Below, piece after piece: positions 53,477 through 61,878 of a stretch of DNA of 64,000 bases. The notes under the pieces were generated by a model. That model saw nothing but the letters and a program-made list of their open reading frames with translations. It made no database searches and was not told the DNA's origin. Positions within the stretch are counted from its first letter, which is position 1; every line of letters begins with the position of its first letter. Origin of the DNA: G963422565 sp963422565 (GTDB lineage: Bacteria; Pseudomonadota; Alphaproteobacteria; MPNO01); contig OY730228.1 in assembly GCA_963422565.1 (NCBI GenBank), positions 1,736,001 to 1,800,000 of the forward strand. Reading direction: 5' to 3'. A program made the translations under genes and the position numbers.

Positions 53477-54889
53477 GTGCGCGCGAATTTCACGGCGGCG
53501 GCGGACGACCGGACCGTGCCGGTCGTCCCGATCGAGACGGCGGTCTTCGCGGCTTGGCGCGAGGGCCAGACGCCGGAGCTGAAGGCCTGGGTCGATTCGA
53601 CCGGCTTCGCCGCCGAGCCCGACACGCAGTGTCTGGTCTCCGGCAGCGACGGCCGCCTCGCCCGCGTCCTGGCCGGGGTCGAGGCGCTGGACTGGCTCTG
53701 GTCCTATGCCGGCCTGCCCGGCCGCTTGCCGGCGGGGACCTACCGCATCGACGCGCGGCTCGGGCCCGGCGCGGCGACGGCCGCCGCCCTCGGCTGGGCG
53801 CTCGGCTGCTATGTCTTCGACCGCTATTCGGCGACGCCGGCCGGGCCGGCCCCCGCACTGGTCTGGCCCCAGGGCGCCGAGCGCGGCGATGTGCGCAGCG
53901 CCGCCGAGGCGACGACCTTCGTCCGGGACCTGATCAACATGCCGGCGAACGACATGGGGCCGGCGGAGCTGGCCGCGGCGGCGCGCGGCCTGGCGGCGGC
54001 GCATGGCGCCGAGATTTCGGTGACCGCGGGCGACGACCTTCTCGCGGAGGGCTATCCCGCGATTCACGCCGTAGGCCGCGCCAGCGACCGCGCGCCACGG
54101 CTGATCGATCTCCGCTGGGGCGCGTGCGAGGCGCCGAAGGTGACGCTGGTCGGCAAGGGGGTCTGCTTCGATTCCGGGGGGCTCGACATCAAGTCTGCCG
54201 CGGGGATGCTCCGGATGAAGAAGGACATGGCCGGGGCGGCCCAGATCCTCGGCCTGGCGCGAATGGTCATGACGGCGGGGCTCGACCTCCGGCTGCGCGT
54301 CCTGGTCCCGGCGGTCGAGAACAGCATCGGCGGCAACGCCTATCGGCCGCTCGATGTCATCCGCACCCGCAAGGGCGTCGCCGTCGAGGTCGGCAACACC
54401 GATGCCGAGGGCCGGCTGATCCTCTGCGACGCGCTCGACGAGGCCGGGCGGGAGAAGCCCGATCTGCTGATCGACTGCGCCACGCTGACCGGCGCGGCGC
54501 GGGTGGCCCTCGGAGCGGACCTGCCGGCGATGTTCTGCAACGACGACGCGCTGGCCGGCGCGCTCGCGGCCTGCGCGGCGGCGGCGGCGGACCCGCTCTG
54601 GCGGCTCCCCTTATGGGGCCCCTATCGGCGGCTCCTCGACAGCAGGGTGGCCGATATCAACACCGTCTCCGAAGGGCCTCTGGCGGGCGCGATCACGGCG
54701 GCCCTCTATCTCCAGCGCTTCGTGGACGACGCGACGCCCTGGATCCATCTCGATCTCATGGCCTGGAATGGCACCGCGCGCCCCGGCCGCCCCGTCGGCG
54801 GCGACGCCCAGGGGATGCGCGCGCTCTACGCCCTGCTCGCGCGCCGCTATCCGCCGGCCGGGGGGATCGCCTCCCGTTCGATGGGTTGA
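53477..54889 (+). CDS. Leucyl aminopeptidase family protein (M17)
   Basis: The 470-residue protein starts with a GTG at 53477. The C-terminal catalytic domain carries the M17 metal site: LVGKGVCFDSGGLDIKSAAG with the metal-binding Lys and Asp, MKKDMAGAAQILGLARMVM, and the signature NTDAEGRLILCDAL. RDLINMPANDMGPAELAAAA marks the domain boundary. These enzymes remove N-terminal residues from peptides in the cytosol. The size is normal. Confidence 0.93.
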   Translation: MRANFTAAADDRTVPVVPIETAVFAAWREGQTPELKAWVDSTGFAAEPDTQCLVSGSDGRLARVLAGVEALDWLWSYAGLPGRLPAGTYRIDARLGPGAATAAALGWALGCYVFDRYSATPAGPAPALVWPQGAERGDVRSAAEATTFVRDLINMPANDMGPAELAAAARGLAAAHGAEISVTAGDDLLAEGYPAIHAVGRASDRAPRLIDLRWGACEAPKVTLVGKGVCFDSGGLDIKSAAGMLRMKKDMAGAAQILGLARMVMTAGLDLRLRVLVPAVENSIGGNAYRPLDVIRTRKGVAVEVGNTDAEGRLILCDALDEAGREKPDLLIDCATLTGAARVALGADLPAMFCNDDALAGALAACAAAAADPLWRLPLWGPYRRLLDSRVADINTVSEGPLAGAITAALYLQRFVDDATPWIHLDLMAWNGTARPGRPVGGDAQGMRALYALLARRYPPAGGIASRSMG

Positions 54890-54928
54890 TACGGTTGGGC
54901 GAGTAACGGCGCTTCGGGAGATCGGGCG

Positions 54929-56272
54929 ATGCGGCCTTCGGTGGAGATCGCGCTGACCGCGGAGGAGCGGGGCGCGCTGGAACGCTTGGCGCAAGGGCAC
55001 GGAGACCGGCGGGACCTGCCGAAACGGGCGCGGATCGTGCTGCTGGCGGCCAAGGGGTTGAACAATGTCCGGATCGGGAGGGAGCTGGGGATAACCGATC
55101 AGACCGCCAGGAAGTGGCGCAACCGGTTCGCGGAACGCCGCCTGGACGGGATCGAGGACGCGCCGCGCCCCGGCCGCCCCAGGTCCATCGACGACGATGC
55201 CGTGGCCGAGGTAGTCCGCAAGACGCTGGAAGAGACGCCGCGCGATGCGGCCCGCTGGACCGCGCGCTCCATGGCGCGCGCGACCGGCTACGCGCCGTCG
55301 ACGATCCACCGGATATGGCGGGCCTTTTCCCTGAAGCCGGGGCGGGGCGAGGCCGGTCTGCCGGATCGGATGGGGCCGTCGACGATGCGGTCCCCCGTTC
55401 CCGCCGCGCTGGCGGCGCGCCCCTGTGAGGTCCTGCGCCCCGATCGCCAGACCGCGCCCCTGGTGCTCGCCTCGCCGCATAGCGGCGCCGACTATCCGCC
55501 CGGCTTCGTCGCCCAGTCGCCGCTGAGCGCGCTCGACCTGCGCCGGTCGGAGGACTGTTTCGTGGACGAGCTGTTCCGGTCGGCGCCGGCGCTCGGCGCG
55601 CCGCTGCTGCACGCACGGTTCCCGCGGGCCTTCGTCGATCCCAACCGGGAGCCCTACGAGCTCGACCCCGAGATGTTCGAGGATGCGCTGCCGGCGCATG
55701 TCAACACCGGATCGAGCCGCGTCGCCGCCGGGCTCGGCACCATCGCGCGGGTGGTCTCCGGCGGGCGCGAGATCCACGGCCGCAAGCTTCGCTACGCCGA
55801 GGCGCTGGCGCGGATCGAGGCCTGCTACCGCCCCTATCACGCGGCGCTCGCCGGGCTGATCGACGAGACCCGGCGCGGTTTCGGCCGCTGTCTGCTTCTC
55901 GACTGCCATTCGATGCCCTCGGTCGGCGGCCCGATGGACCCGGACGCCGGGCGGGGGCGCGCCGACTTCATTCTCGGCGACGGTCTCGGGACGACCTGCG
56001 ACGGCGCGATCGTCGCCGAGGCCGAGGCCGTGCTCGCGCGCCAGGGCTACCGGGTGACCCGCAACAAGCCGTTCTCCGGGGGCTACATCACCCGCCATTA
56101 CGGACGGCCGGAGCGGGGCGTGCACGCGCTCCAGATCGAGATCAATCGGGCGCTCTATATGGACGAGGAGCGCATTACGCGGCTCGACTCGCTGTCGGAG
56201 ACCGCCGAGCGCATGACCGTGCTGCTGCGCGCCATGACCGCGCTCGGCGACGGGAAGCTGGCCGCGGAGTGA
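54929..56272 (+). CDS. IS630-type transposase N-terminus fused to N-formylglutamate amidohydrolase
   Basis: This single 447-codon frame has two unrelated parts. Residues 1-140 are the helix-turn-helix half of an IS630-family transposase (VEIALTAEERGALERLAQGH, NNVRIGRELGITDQTARKWR, GYAPSTIHRIWRAFSLKP). The DDE catalytic half is absent. From about residue 150 it is an N-formylglutamate amidohydrolase (LVLASPHSGADYPPGFV, FVDPNREPYELDPEMF, LLLDCHSMPS, GGYITRHYGRP), complete to its stop. Separate starts at ATG 55370 or 55385 would give the hydrolase alone. The upstream part is either an insertion-sequence scar or a real fusion adding a DNA-binding domain. No terminal inverted repeats were recognised. 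Confidence 0.85.
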   Translation: MRPSVEIALTAEERGALERLAQGHGDRRDLPKRARIVLLAAKGLNNVRIGRELGITDQTARKWRNRFAERRLDGIEDAPRPGRPRSIDDDAVAEVVRKTLEETPRDAARWTARSMARATGYAPSTIHRIWRAFSLKPGRGEAGLPDRMGPSTMRSPVPAALAARPCEVLRPDRQTAPLVLASPHSGADYPPGFVAQSPLSALDLRRSEDCFVDELFRSAPALGAPLLHARFPRAFVDPNREPYELDPEMFEDALPAHVNTGSSRVAAGLGTIARVVSGGREIHGRKLRYAEALARIEACYRPYHAALAGLIDETRRGFGRCLLLDCHSMPSVGGPMDPDAGRGRADFILGDGLGTTCDGAIVAEAEAVLARQGYRVTRNKPFSGGYITRHYGRPERGVHALQIEINRALYMDEERITRLDSLSETAERMTVLLRAMTALGDGKLAAE

Positions 56273-56332
56273 GCCTGTCTGCAGGCGGCGTCCGATATGA
56301 AGCGGATCGGTATGAACTTCTTCTATGCTTGC

Positions 56333-56506
56333 CTAGCGATCAAGCACGGCGGTCGCTTTTTCCCTCCTGTTCGTCGTTTTCTTGATGTGACGGTTCTTGA
56401 TCCTTTGCCTTTCGCTCTCCTCTATCATCGCTTGGCCGCGTCGCTTTGCGTCCCGCATCCAGGCCAAGGCCTGCTCGTCCTTTGGCGCCTGCTCCGTTGT
56501 CGACAT
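56333..56506 (-). CDS. Possible 57-aa charged small protein
   Basis: An ATG at 56506, preceded by a GGGAGAG ribosome site, opens a frame of 57 residues beginning MSTTEQAPKDEQALAWMRDA. It ends in a Lys/Arg-rich helix (KNRHIKKTTNRREKATAVLD). It continues in the same frame as the protease remnant upstream. The local base composition is lower in GC than the surroundings, suggesting foreign origin. It could be a real small gene or the tail of the remnant. Confidence 0.35.
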   Translation of the reverse strand: MSTTEQAPKDEQALAWMRDAKRRGQAMIEESERQRIKNRHIKKTTNRREKATAVLDR

Positions 56507-56764
56507 GGTCCCGCTCTCCCTTTGGTTTCCGCCGTTTGTCCATCCTCGGAATGCAATTCGGTACGCTTGCCCTGCATGCCCACCATATGTCGTCAGAAAC
56601 ATGATCGCGTTCGGCCGCGCGGGTTGCTCGTCCGACAGCTGCATGGCCTCGATCAGGCGACCGAGACCGTCATTGTCGATCGAGCCGCTATAGACGAACA
56701 CCGCCGCATCGAGGGAGGCGGAGACGGCGTCGGCAGCTTCGGTAACGCTCTCGGGAACCGGCAT
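56507..56764 (-). pseudogene. Truncated ClpP/SDH-like serine protease remnant
   Basis: From an ATG at 56764 about 72 residues resemble the start of the SDH/ClpP-like serine protease family: AVFVYSGSIDNDGLGRLIEA, then ARPNAIMFLTTYGGHAGQAY. In full-length members this region precedes the catalytic Ser-Asp-Lys residues. Here the similarity stops after RIAF and the frame runs into unrelated sequence, so the catalytic part is lost. It is probably a deletion remnant beside the IS630 scar. Confidence 0.55.
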
Positions 56765-56979
56765 CGATCTACCGATAGGCTCCTGCAACAGCCCGATCCT
56801 GCCCCGACCATGGCAGATTGTCGTTCCTGCCGCCATCGCAAATGGGGGCCGGAGCCGTGAATTCCTGCCGATCGGCGCACCGCGCACGGGACCCTTCGCT
56901 TGACAGGAACCGCCCTGTCGGCGACATAGATGCCGCTCCGGGCAGCGGATGCGCGGTCTGGCGGAACGATTCGGATCGG

Positions 56980-57762
56980 ATGACTCCATCTCACAGCCTG
57001 CCGGAGCCGGCCGAGGACTGGGCGCTGTTCCTGGATGTCGACGGAACGCTTCTCGAGATCGCCGAGCATCCCGACGCGGTCGCGGTCGATGCCGGGCTCC
57101 GCGGCATCCTCTCCGGTCTCGGCGTCCGGTTCGGCGGCGCGGTCGCGCTGGTTAGCGGCCGGTCGTTGTCGACGCTCGACCGATTGTTCGCACCGATGAC
57201 GCCGACCGCCGCGGGGCTGCACGGGATCGAGCGCCGTGACGCGGCCGGCAATATCCACCGCCATGCGGTCGACCCGGAGGACCTCGCGCGGCTTCGCGAG
57301 GCGGTCGCCCGGTTCCGCGCCCCCGAAGACCCGGTGGTCGTGGAGGACAAGGGACTCGGCATCGCCCTGCACTACCGCCGCGCGCCCGCCGCCGAACGGC
57401 GCTGCCTCGCCTTCGTCCGGAACGCGCTGCCGCGCCTCGGCGGCCGCTTCCTGCTCCAGCGGGGGAAAATGGTCGTCGAGATCCGCCCACGCGGGCCGAA
57501 CAAGGGCGATGTCGTCGCGGCCTACTGCGCGGAGCCGCCCTTCTCCGGCCGGCGCCCGGTCTTCATCGGCGACGACGTCACCGACGAGGACGCCTTCGCC
57601 GCGGCGAACGGGGCGGGCGGCCACGCGATCCGGGTCGGGGCGCCGGCGCCGACGGCGGCCGGCTTCCATGTCGGGAGCGTCGCCGCGCTGCGCCGCTGGC
57701 TGGGCGCGCTCGCCGTCGGATATGCGGCCCGAGACCGCGCCGTCTCGGGCGCGGCGACGTGA
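56980..57762 (+). CDS. otsB: Trehalose-6-phosphate phosphatase
   Basis: The 260-residue HAD enzyme has catalytic Asp19 and Asp21 in ALFLDVDGTLLE. The middle has GAVALVSGRS and VEDKGLGIALHYR, followed by the conserved KMVVEIRPRGPNKGDVVAAY. The metal motif is IGDDVTDEDAFAAAN. It converts trehalose-6-phosphate to trehalose in the cytosol. Its stop overlaps the GH15 start by 4 bp, so it is first in a four- or five-gene run. Confidence 0.95.
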   Translation: MTPSHSLPEPAEDWALFLDVDGTLLEIAEHPDAVAVDAGLRGILSGLGVRFGGAVALVSGRSLSTLDRLFAPMTPTAAGLHGIERRDAAGNIHRHAVDPEDLARLREAVARFRAPEDPVVVEDKGLGIALHYRRAPAAERRCLAFVRNALPRLGGRFLLQRGKMVVEIRPRGPNKGDVVAAYCAEPPFSGRRPVFIGDDVTDEDAFAAANGAGGHAIRVGAPAPTAAGFHVGSVAALRRWLGALAVGYAARDRAVSGAAT

Positions 57763-59540
57763 GCACGCTGCAGCTCGCAGCCATCGGCAACTGCAATTTC
57801 AGCGCCCTGATCGACCGCGAGGCGCGGATCGTCTGGTGCTGCGTGCCGCGGTTCGATGGCGATCCGGTCTTCAGCGCGCTGCTCGACGGGACGGGCCGCG
57901 CCGGACGGTACGAGATCGGGCTCGCCGGCTTCGCGCGTTCCGACCAGCGCTATCTGCGCAACACCGCCGTCCTCGTCACCACCCTCTACGACGCGAGCGG
58001 GGCAGCGGTGGAGATCGTCGACTTCGCGCCCCGCTTCGCGCAGTTCGGGCGGACCTACCGGCCGCTCATGATCGTCCGCCGGATTCGGCCCGTCGCCGGA
58101 ATGCCGCGCATCCGTATCCGCCTGCGGCCGACGGGATCCTATAACGCCGCGGCGCCCGAGATCACCCATGGCAGCAACCATATCCGCTACGTTCTGTCCA
58201 CCGGAACGCTGCGGCTGACCACGGATGCGCCGATCTCCTTCCTGTTGGACGAGACGACATTCGTCCTCGAGCGCGATCTGACCCTGCTGCTCGGCCCCGA
58301 CGAGAGCCTGACGCGACCGATCCCCGAGACCGGCAGGACGTTCTACGAGGAGACCGTCGCCTATTGGCGCGAATGGACCCGCACATTGTCGATCCCCTTC
58401 GAGTGGCAGGCCGAGGTCATCCGCGCCGCGATCACGCTCAAGCTGTGCAGCTTCGAGGAGACCGGCGCGGTCGTCGCCGCGATGACCACCTCGATCCCCG
58501 AAGCGCCGCATAGCGGCCGCAATTGGGACTACCGCTATTGCTGGCTGCGCGACGCCTATTTCGCCATCCATGCGCTCAACCGCCTCGGCGCGACCGGGAC
58601 CATGGAGCGGTTTCTCGGCTACATCGCCAATATCGCCGCCGGGCTCGACGGCGGCCGTCTTCAGCCGGTCTACGGCATCACCCTCGCCGCACGGCTGGTC
58701 GAGCGCGTCGTCGACTCGCTCGAGGGCTATCGCGGCATGGGCCCGGTGCGGATCGGCAATCAGGCATTCGAGCATGTCCAGAACGACATCTACGGCAGCA
58801 TCGTCCTCGCCTGCACCCAGATGTTCTTCGACGATCGTCTGGACCAGCCGGGGGACGAACGGATTTTCGCGCTTCTCGAGACGATCGGCGGAATGGCGGT
58901 CCGGGTCTACGACAAGCCGGACGCCGGGCTCTGGGAGTTCCGCTCGATCTCGCGGGTGCACACCTTCTCGGCGGTCATGTGCTGGGTCGCCTGCGATCGC
59001 CTGGCGCGGATCGCCGAACGGCTCGGTCTTGCCGCGCGGGCCGCGCATTGGCGGGGGCACGCCCGAGAGATGCACGCGGCCATCTCGGCGGGCGCGTGGA
59101 ACCCCGCGCTGAACAGCTTCGTCGCGAGCTTCGGCCGCGGCCGCGATGTCGATGCGAGCCTGCTGCTGATGGGCGAGCTGGGCTTCCTGGACCCGCAGGA
59201 CCCACGCTTCGTCGGGACGGTGGAGCAGGTCGGCGCGCGGTTGAAGGACGGCGACCATCTGTACCGCTATCGCGGCCGCGACGATTTCGGCGTCCCGGAG
59301 ACCTCGTTCACGGTCTGCACCTTCTGGTATATCGACGCGCTCGCCGCGATCGGCCGCACCGGGGAAGCGCGGCGGATGTTCGAGAACCTTCTCGCGCATC
59401 GCAACCATGTCGGGCTGCTCTCGGAGGACCTTCATCCCGAGAGCGGGGAGCTCTGGGGCAACTTCCCCCAGACCTATTCGATGGTCGGCATCATCTCCTC
59501 GGCGATGCGGCTCAGCAGGCCATGGGAGGGCGTGATTTGA
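57759..59540 (+). CDS. GH15 glycoside hydrolase (trehalase/glucoamylase-like)
   Basis: The 593-residue protein starts with a GTG. It has an N-terminal beta domain (LAAIGNCNFSALIDREARIV) and an (alpha/alpha)6 catalytic domain with NWDYRYCWLRDAYFAIHALN, DAGLWEFRSISRVHTFSAVM (likely acid Glu) and SEDLHPESGELWGNFPQTYS (likely base Glu). GH15 members between otsB and otsA are frequent in Alphaproteobacteria. Trehalase activity is inferred from the context; glucoamylase activity on maltooligosaccharides is the alternative. There is no signal peptide, so it is cytosolic. Confidence 0.9.
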   Translation: MSTLQLAAIGNCNFSALIDREARIVWCCVPRFDGDPVFSALLDGTGRAGRYEIGLAGFARSDQRYLRNTAVLVTTLYDASGAAVEIVDFAPRFAQFGRTYRPLMIVRRIRPVAGMPRIRIRLRPTGSYNAAAPEITHGSNHIRYVLSTGTLRLTTDAPISFLLDETTFVLERDLTLLLGPDESLTRPIPETGRTFYEETVAYWREWTRTLSIPFEWQAEVIRAAITLKLCSFEETGAVVAAMTTSIPEAPHSGRNWDYRYCWLRDAYFAIHALNRLGATGTMERFLGYIANIAAGLDGGRLQPVYGITLAARLVERVVDSLEGYRGMGPVRIGNQAFEHVQNDIYGSIVLACTQMFFDDRLDQPGDERIFALLETIGGMAVRVYDKPDAGLWEFRSISRVHTFSAVMCWVACDRLARIAERLGLAARAAHWRGHAREMHAAISAGAWNPALNSFVASFGRGRDVDASLLLMGELGFLDPQDPRFVGTVEQVGARLKDGDHLYRYRGRDDFGVPETSFTVCTFWYIDALAAIGRTGEARRMFENLLAHRNHVGLLSEDLHPESGELWGNFPQTYSMVGIISSAMRLSRPWEGVI

Positions 59541-60940
59541 GCCGGCTGGTCATCGTCTCCAACCGCGTCGCCCCCATCGTCGAAAGCCGGCCGGCCGCGG
59601 GCGGTCTGGCGATCGCCGTCCACGCCGCCCTGCGGGAGAAGGGCGGGGTCTGGTTCGGTTGGAACGGCGAGATCGCGCGCAACCCGCCGCCCAAGCCCGA
59701 ACTCGTTCAGGACGGCAGAGTGACCCATGCCACGGTCGCCATGAGCCGGCGCGACTATAACGAATATTACAACGGCTTCGCGAACGCGACGCTGTGGCCG
59801 GTGCTCCATTATCGTCTGGATTTGGCCAGATTCTCGCGGCGCCACTATGCCAGCTATCGGCGGGTCAACGCGGCCTTCGCCCGGGCGCTGTTTCCGCTGT
59901 TGCGGATCGACGACGTGATCTGGGTCCACGACTATCACATGATCCCGCTGGGCGAGGAGCTGCGCGGCCTGGGCGGCGACCAGCCCATGGGATTCTTTCT
60001 GCACACCCCGCTGCCGGCGCCCGAGGTGCTGTTGGCGCTGCCCCGGCACGAGGAGATCCTGCGCGCGCTCTTCACCTACGACCTGGTAGGCCTCCAGACC
60101 TCGACCGATCTGGCGGCGCTTCGGGACTATGTCCGGATCGAGGCGGGCGGCGTGGCGGGAGACGACGGCCGGGTCAGCGTCTTCGGCCGCACGCTGCGGG
60201 CCGGCGTCTTTCCGATCGGGATCGACACCGCCGAGATCGAGACCCTCGGCGCCGATGCCGACCGTTCCGAGCAGACGCGGCGGCTGGACGCCACGTTGGT
60301 CGGGCGCGCGTTGATCGTCGGCGTCGACCGCCTCGACTACAGCAAGGGTCTCGTCGACCGGTTTCGCGCCTTCGAACGGATGCTGGAAGCCCAGCCCAGA
60401 CAGCGGGGCAAGGTGACTCTGCTGCAGATAGCGCCGCCCTCGCGGCCCGACGCCGAGGGCTATGCCGATATCCGCCGCGAGCTGGAGACGATGACCGGCC
60501 ACGTCAACGGACGTTTCGCCAAGTTCGACTGGCTGCCCATCCGCTATCTCAACAGCAAGTTCGAGAGGTCGGAGCTGGCCTGCTTCTACCGGGCGAGCAA
60601 GGTCGGGATGGTGACCCCGCTGCGCGACGGCATGAATCTCGTCGCCAAGGAATATGTCGCCGCGCAGGACCCGGAGGATCCGGGCGTGCTGGTGCTGTCC
60701 CGCTTCGCCGGCGCCGCCCGCGAGCTCCGCGGCGCGGTCGTCGTCAACCCCTACGACATCGACGAGGTCGCGGGCGCCCTGACGAAGGCCCTCGCGATGC
60801 CGCTCGCGGAACGCCGCCGACGCCATCAAGAGATGCTCGAGCAGTTGCGGAGACGCGACGTGCACGGCTGGTGCCGCGATTTCCTCGCCGCCCTGGCCGA
60901 TAAGGCGCCGTCGGCGCGGCCATGCGGCCCCCCGTCCTGA
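59537..60940 (+). CDS. otsA: Trehalose-6-phosphate synthase
   Basis: The 467-residue GT20 enzyme begins SRLVIVSNRVAPIVESRPAA and has the conserved GGLAIAVHAAL, VIWVHDYHMIPLGEELR, GFFLHTPLPAPEVLLALPR, VDRLDYSKGLVDRF and VTPLRDGMNLVAKEYVAAQ. It joins UDP- or ADP-glucose with glucose-6-phosphate. I chose the TTG at 59537, because GGGAGGG at 59524-59530 is ideally spaced and it gives a 4-bp overlap with the GH15 stop. An ATG at 59522 contains that ribosome site and is less likely. Its stop overlaps glk by 19 bp. Confidence 0.95.
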   Translation: MSRLVIVSNRVAPIVESRPAAGGLAIAVHAALREKGGVWFGWNGEIARNPPPKPELVQDGRVTHATVAMSRRDYNEYYNGFANATLWPVLHYRLDLARFSRRHYASYRRVNAAFARALFPLLRIDDVIWVHDYHMIPLGEELRGLGGDQPMGFFLHTPLPAPEVLLALPRHEEILRALFTYDLVGLQTSTDLAALRDYVRIEAGGVAGDDGRVSVFGRTLRAGVFPIGIDTAEIETLGADADRSEQTRRLDATLVGRALIVGVDRLDYSKGLVDRFRAFERMLEAQPRQRGKVTLLQIAPPSRPDAEGYADIRRELETMTGHVNGRFAKFDWLPIRYLNSKFERSELACFYRASKVGMVTPLRDGMNLVAKEYVAAQDPEDPGVLVLSRFAGAARELRGAVVVNPYDIDEVAGALTKALAMPLAERRRRHQEMLEQLRRRDVHGWCRDFLAALADKAPSARPCGPPS

Positions 60941-61878
60941 TCGGCGATATCGGCGGCACCAACGCCCGCTTCGCCCTGGCCGAGGAGGGCGCCGCCGCGC
61001 CGCGCCGCGCCGCTCGCCTCGCCTGCGCCGACCATCCCGGCCTCGCCGAGGCCGCCGCCGCCTATCTCGCCCGCGTTGCGCCGGAGCCGCCGCCGCGGTC
61101 CGCCCTGTTCGCCGTCGCCGCCCCGGTCGACGGCGACCGGGTGGAGATGACCAACCACCCCTGGACCTTCTCGATCGCCGCGATCCGCGCCCGGCTCGCG
61201 CTGGAGACGCTCCGCGTGGTGAACGACTTCACGGCGCTGGCGGCGGCCTTGCCGGAACTCGGGCCGGCCGACTGGCGACCGATTGGCGGCGGGGAGGCCC
61301 GGCCGGGGACGCCGATCGCGCTGCTCGGCCCCGGCACCGGGCTCGGGGTATCGGGGCTCGTCCCGGCCGGCAGCGGCTGGGTTCCGCTCGCCACCGAGGG
61401 CGGCCATGCGACGCTCGCCCCGGTCGGCGCGCGCGAGGCCGCGGTCACCGCCATGCTCGCTCGTCGGTTCGGCCATGTCTCCGTCGAGCGTGCGGTCTCG
61501 GGCCCGGGGCTGGTCAACCTCACCCGGGCGGTCGCCGCGCTCGACGGTCGCCCGCCGCCGCCCGGCGACCCGGCGGCGATCGGCGCGGCCGCCGGCGGCG
61601 GCGATCCGGTCGCCGGCGAGGCCCTCGACATGTTCGCCGCCATGCTCGGTACCGCCGCCGCCGACCTCGCGCTCGGCCTGGGCGCGCGGGGCGGCGTCTA
61701 TATCGGCGGCGGGGTCGTGCCGGGGCTGGGGAGCCGTTTCCCCGAGACCGTCTTCCGGGACCGTTTCGAGGACAAGGGCCGCTACCGCGCCTGGCTCGCC
61801 GCCGTCCCGACCCGGGTGATCACCCGCCCGCACCCGACTTTGCCGGGCCTCACGGCCCTCGCCCGGAAGTCCGCCTGA
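60922..61878 (+). CDS. glk: Glucokinase
   Basis: The 318-residue protein belongs to the bacterial Glk family: phosphate motif LIGDIGGTNARFALAEEG, ALLGPGTGLGVSGLVPAGS, LATEGGHATLAPVGARE and C-terminal GGVYIGGGVVPG. It phosphorylates glucose with ATP. Next to a GH15 enzyme and otsA it can recycle glucose released from trehalose into glucose-6-phosphate. Its stop overlaps the next gene start (TGATG). Confidence 0.93.
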   Translation: MRPPVLIGDIGGTNARFALAEEGAAAPRRAARLACADHPGLAEAAAAYLARVAPEPPPRSALFAVAAPVDGDRVEMTNHPWTFSIAAIRARLALETLRVVNDFTALAAALPELGPADWRPIGGGEARPGTPIALLGPGTGLGVSGLVPAGSGWVPLATEGGHATLAPVGAREAAVTAMLARRFGHVSVERAVSGPGLVNLTRAVAALDGRPPPPGDPAAIGAAAGGGDPVAGEALDMFAAMLGTAAADLALGLGARGGVYIGGGVVPGLGSRFPETVFRDRFEDKGRYRAWLAAVPTRVITRPHPTLPGLTALARKSA

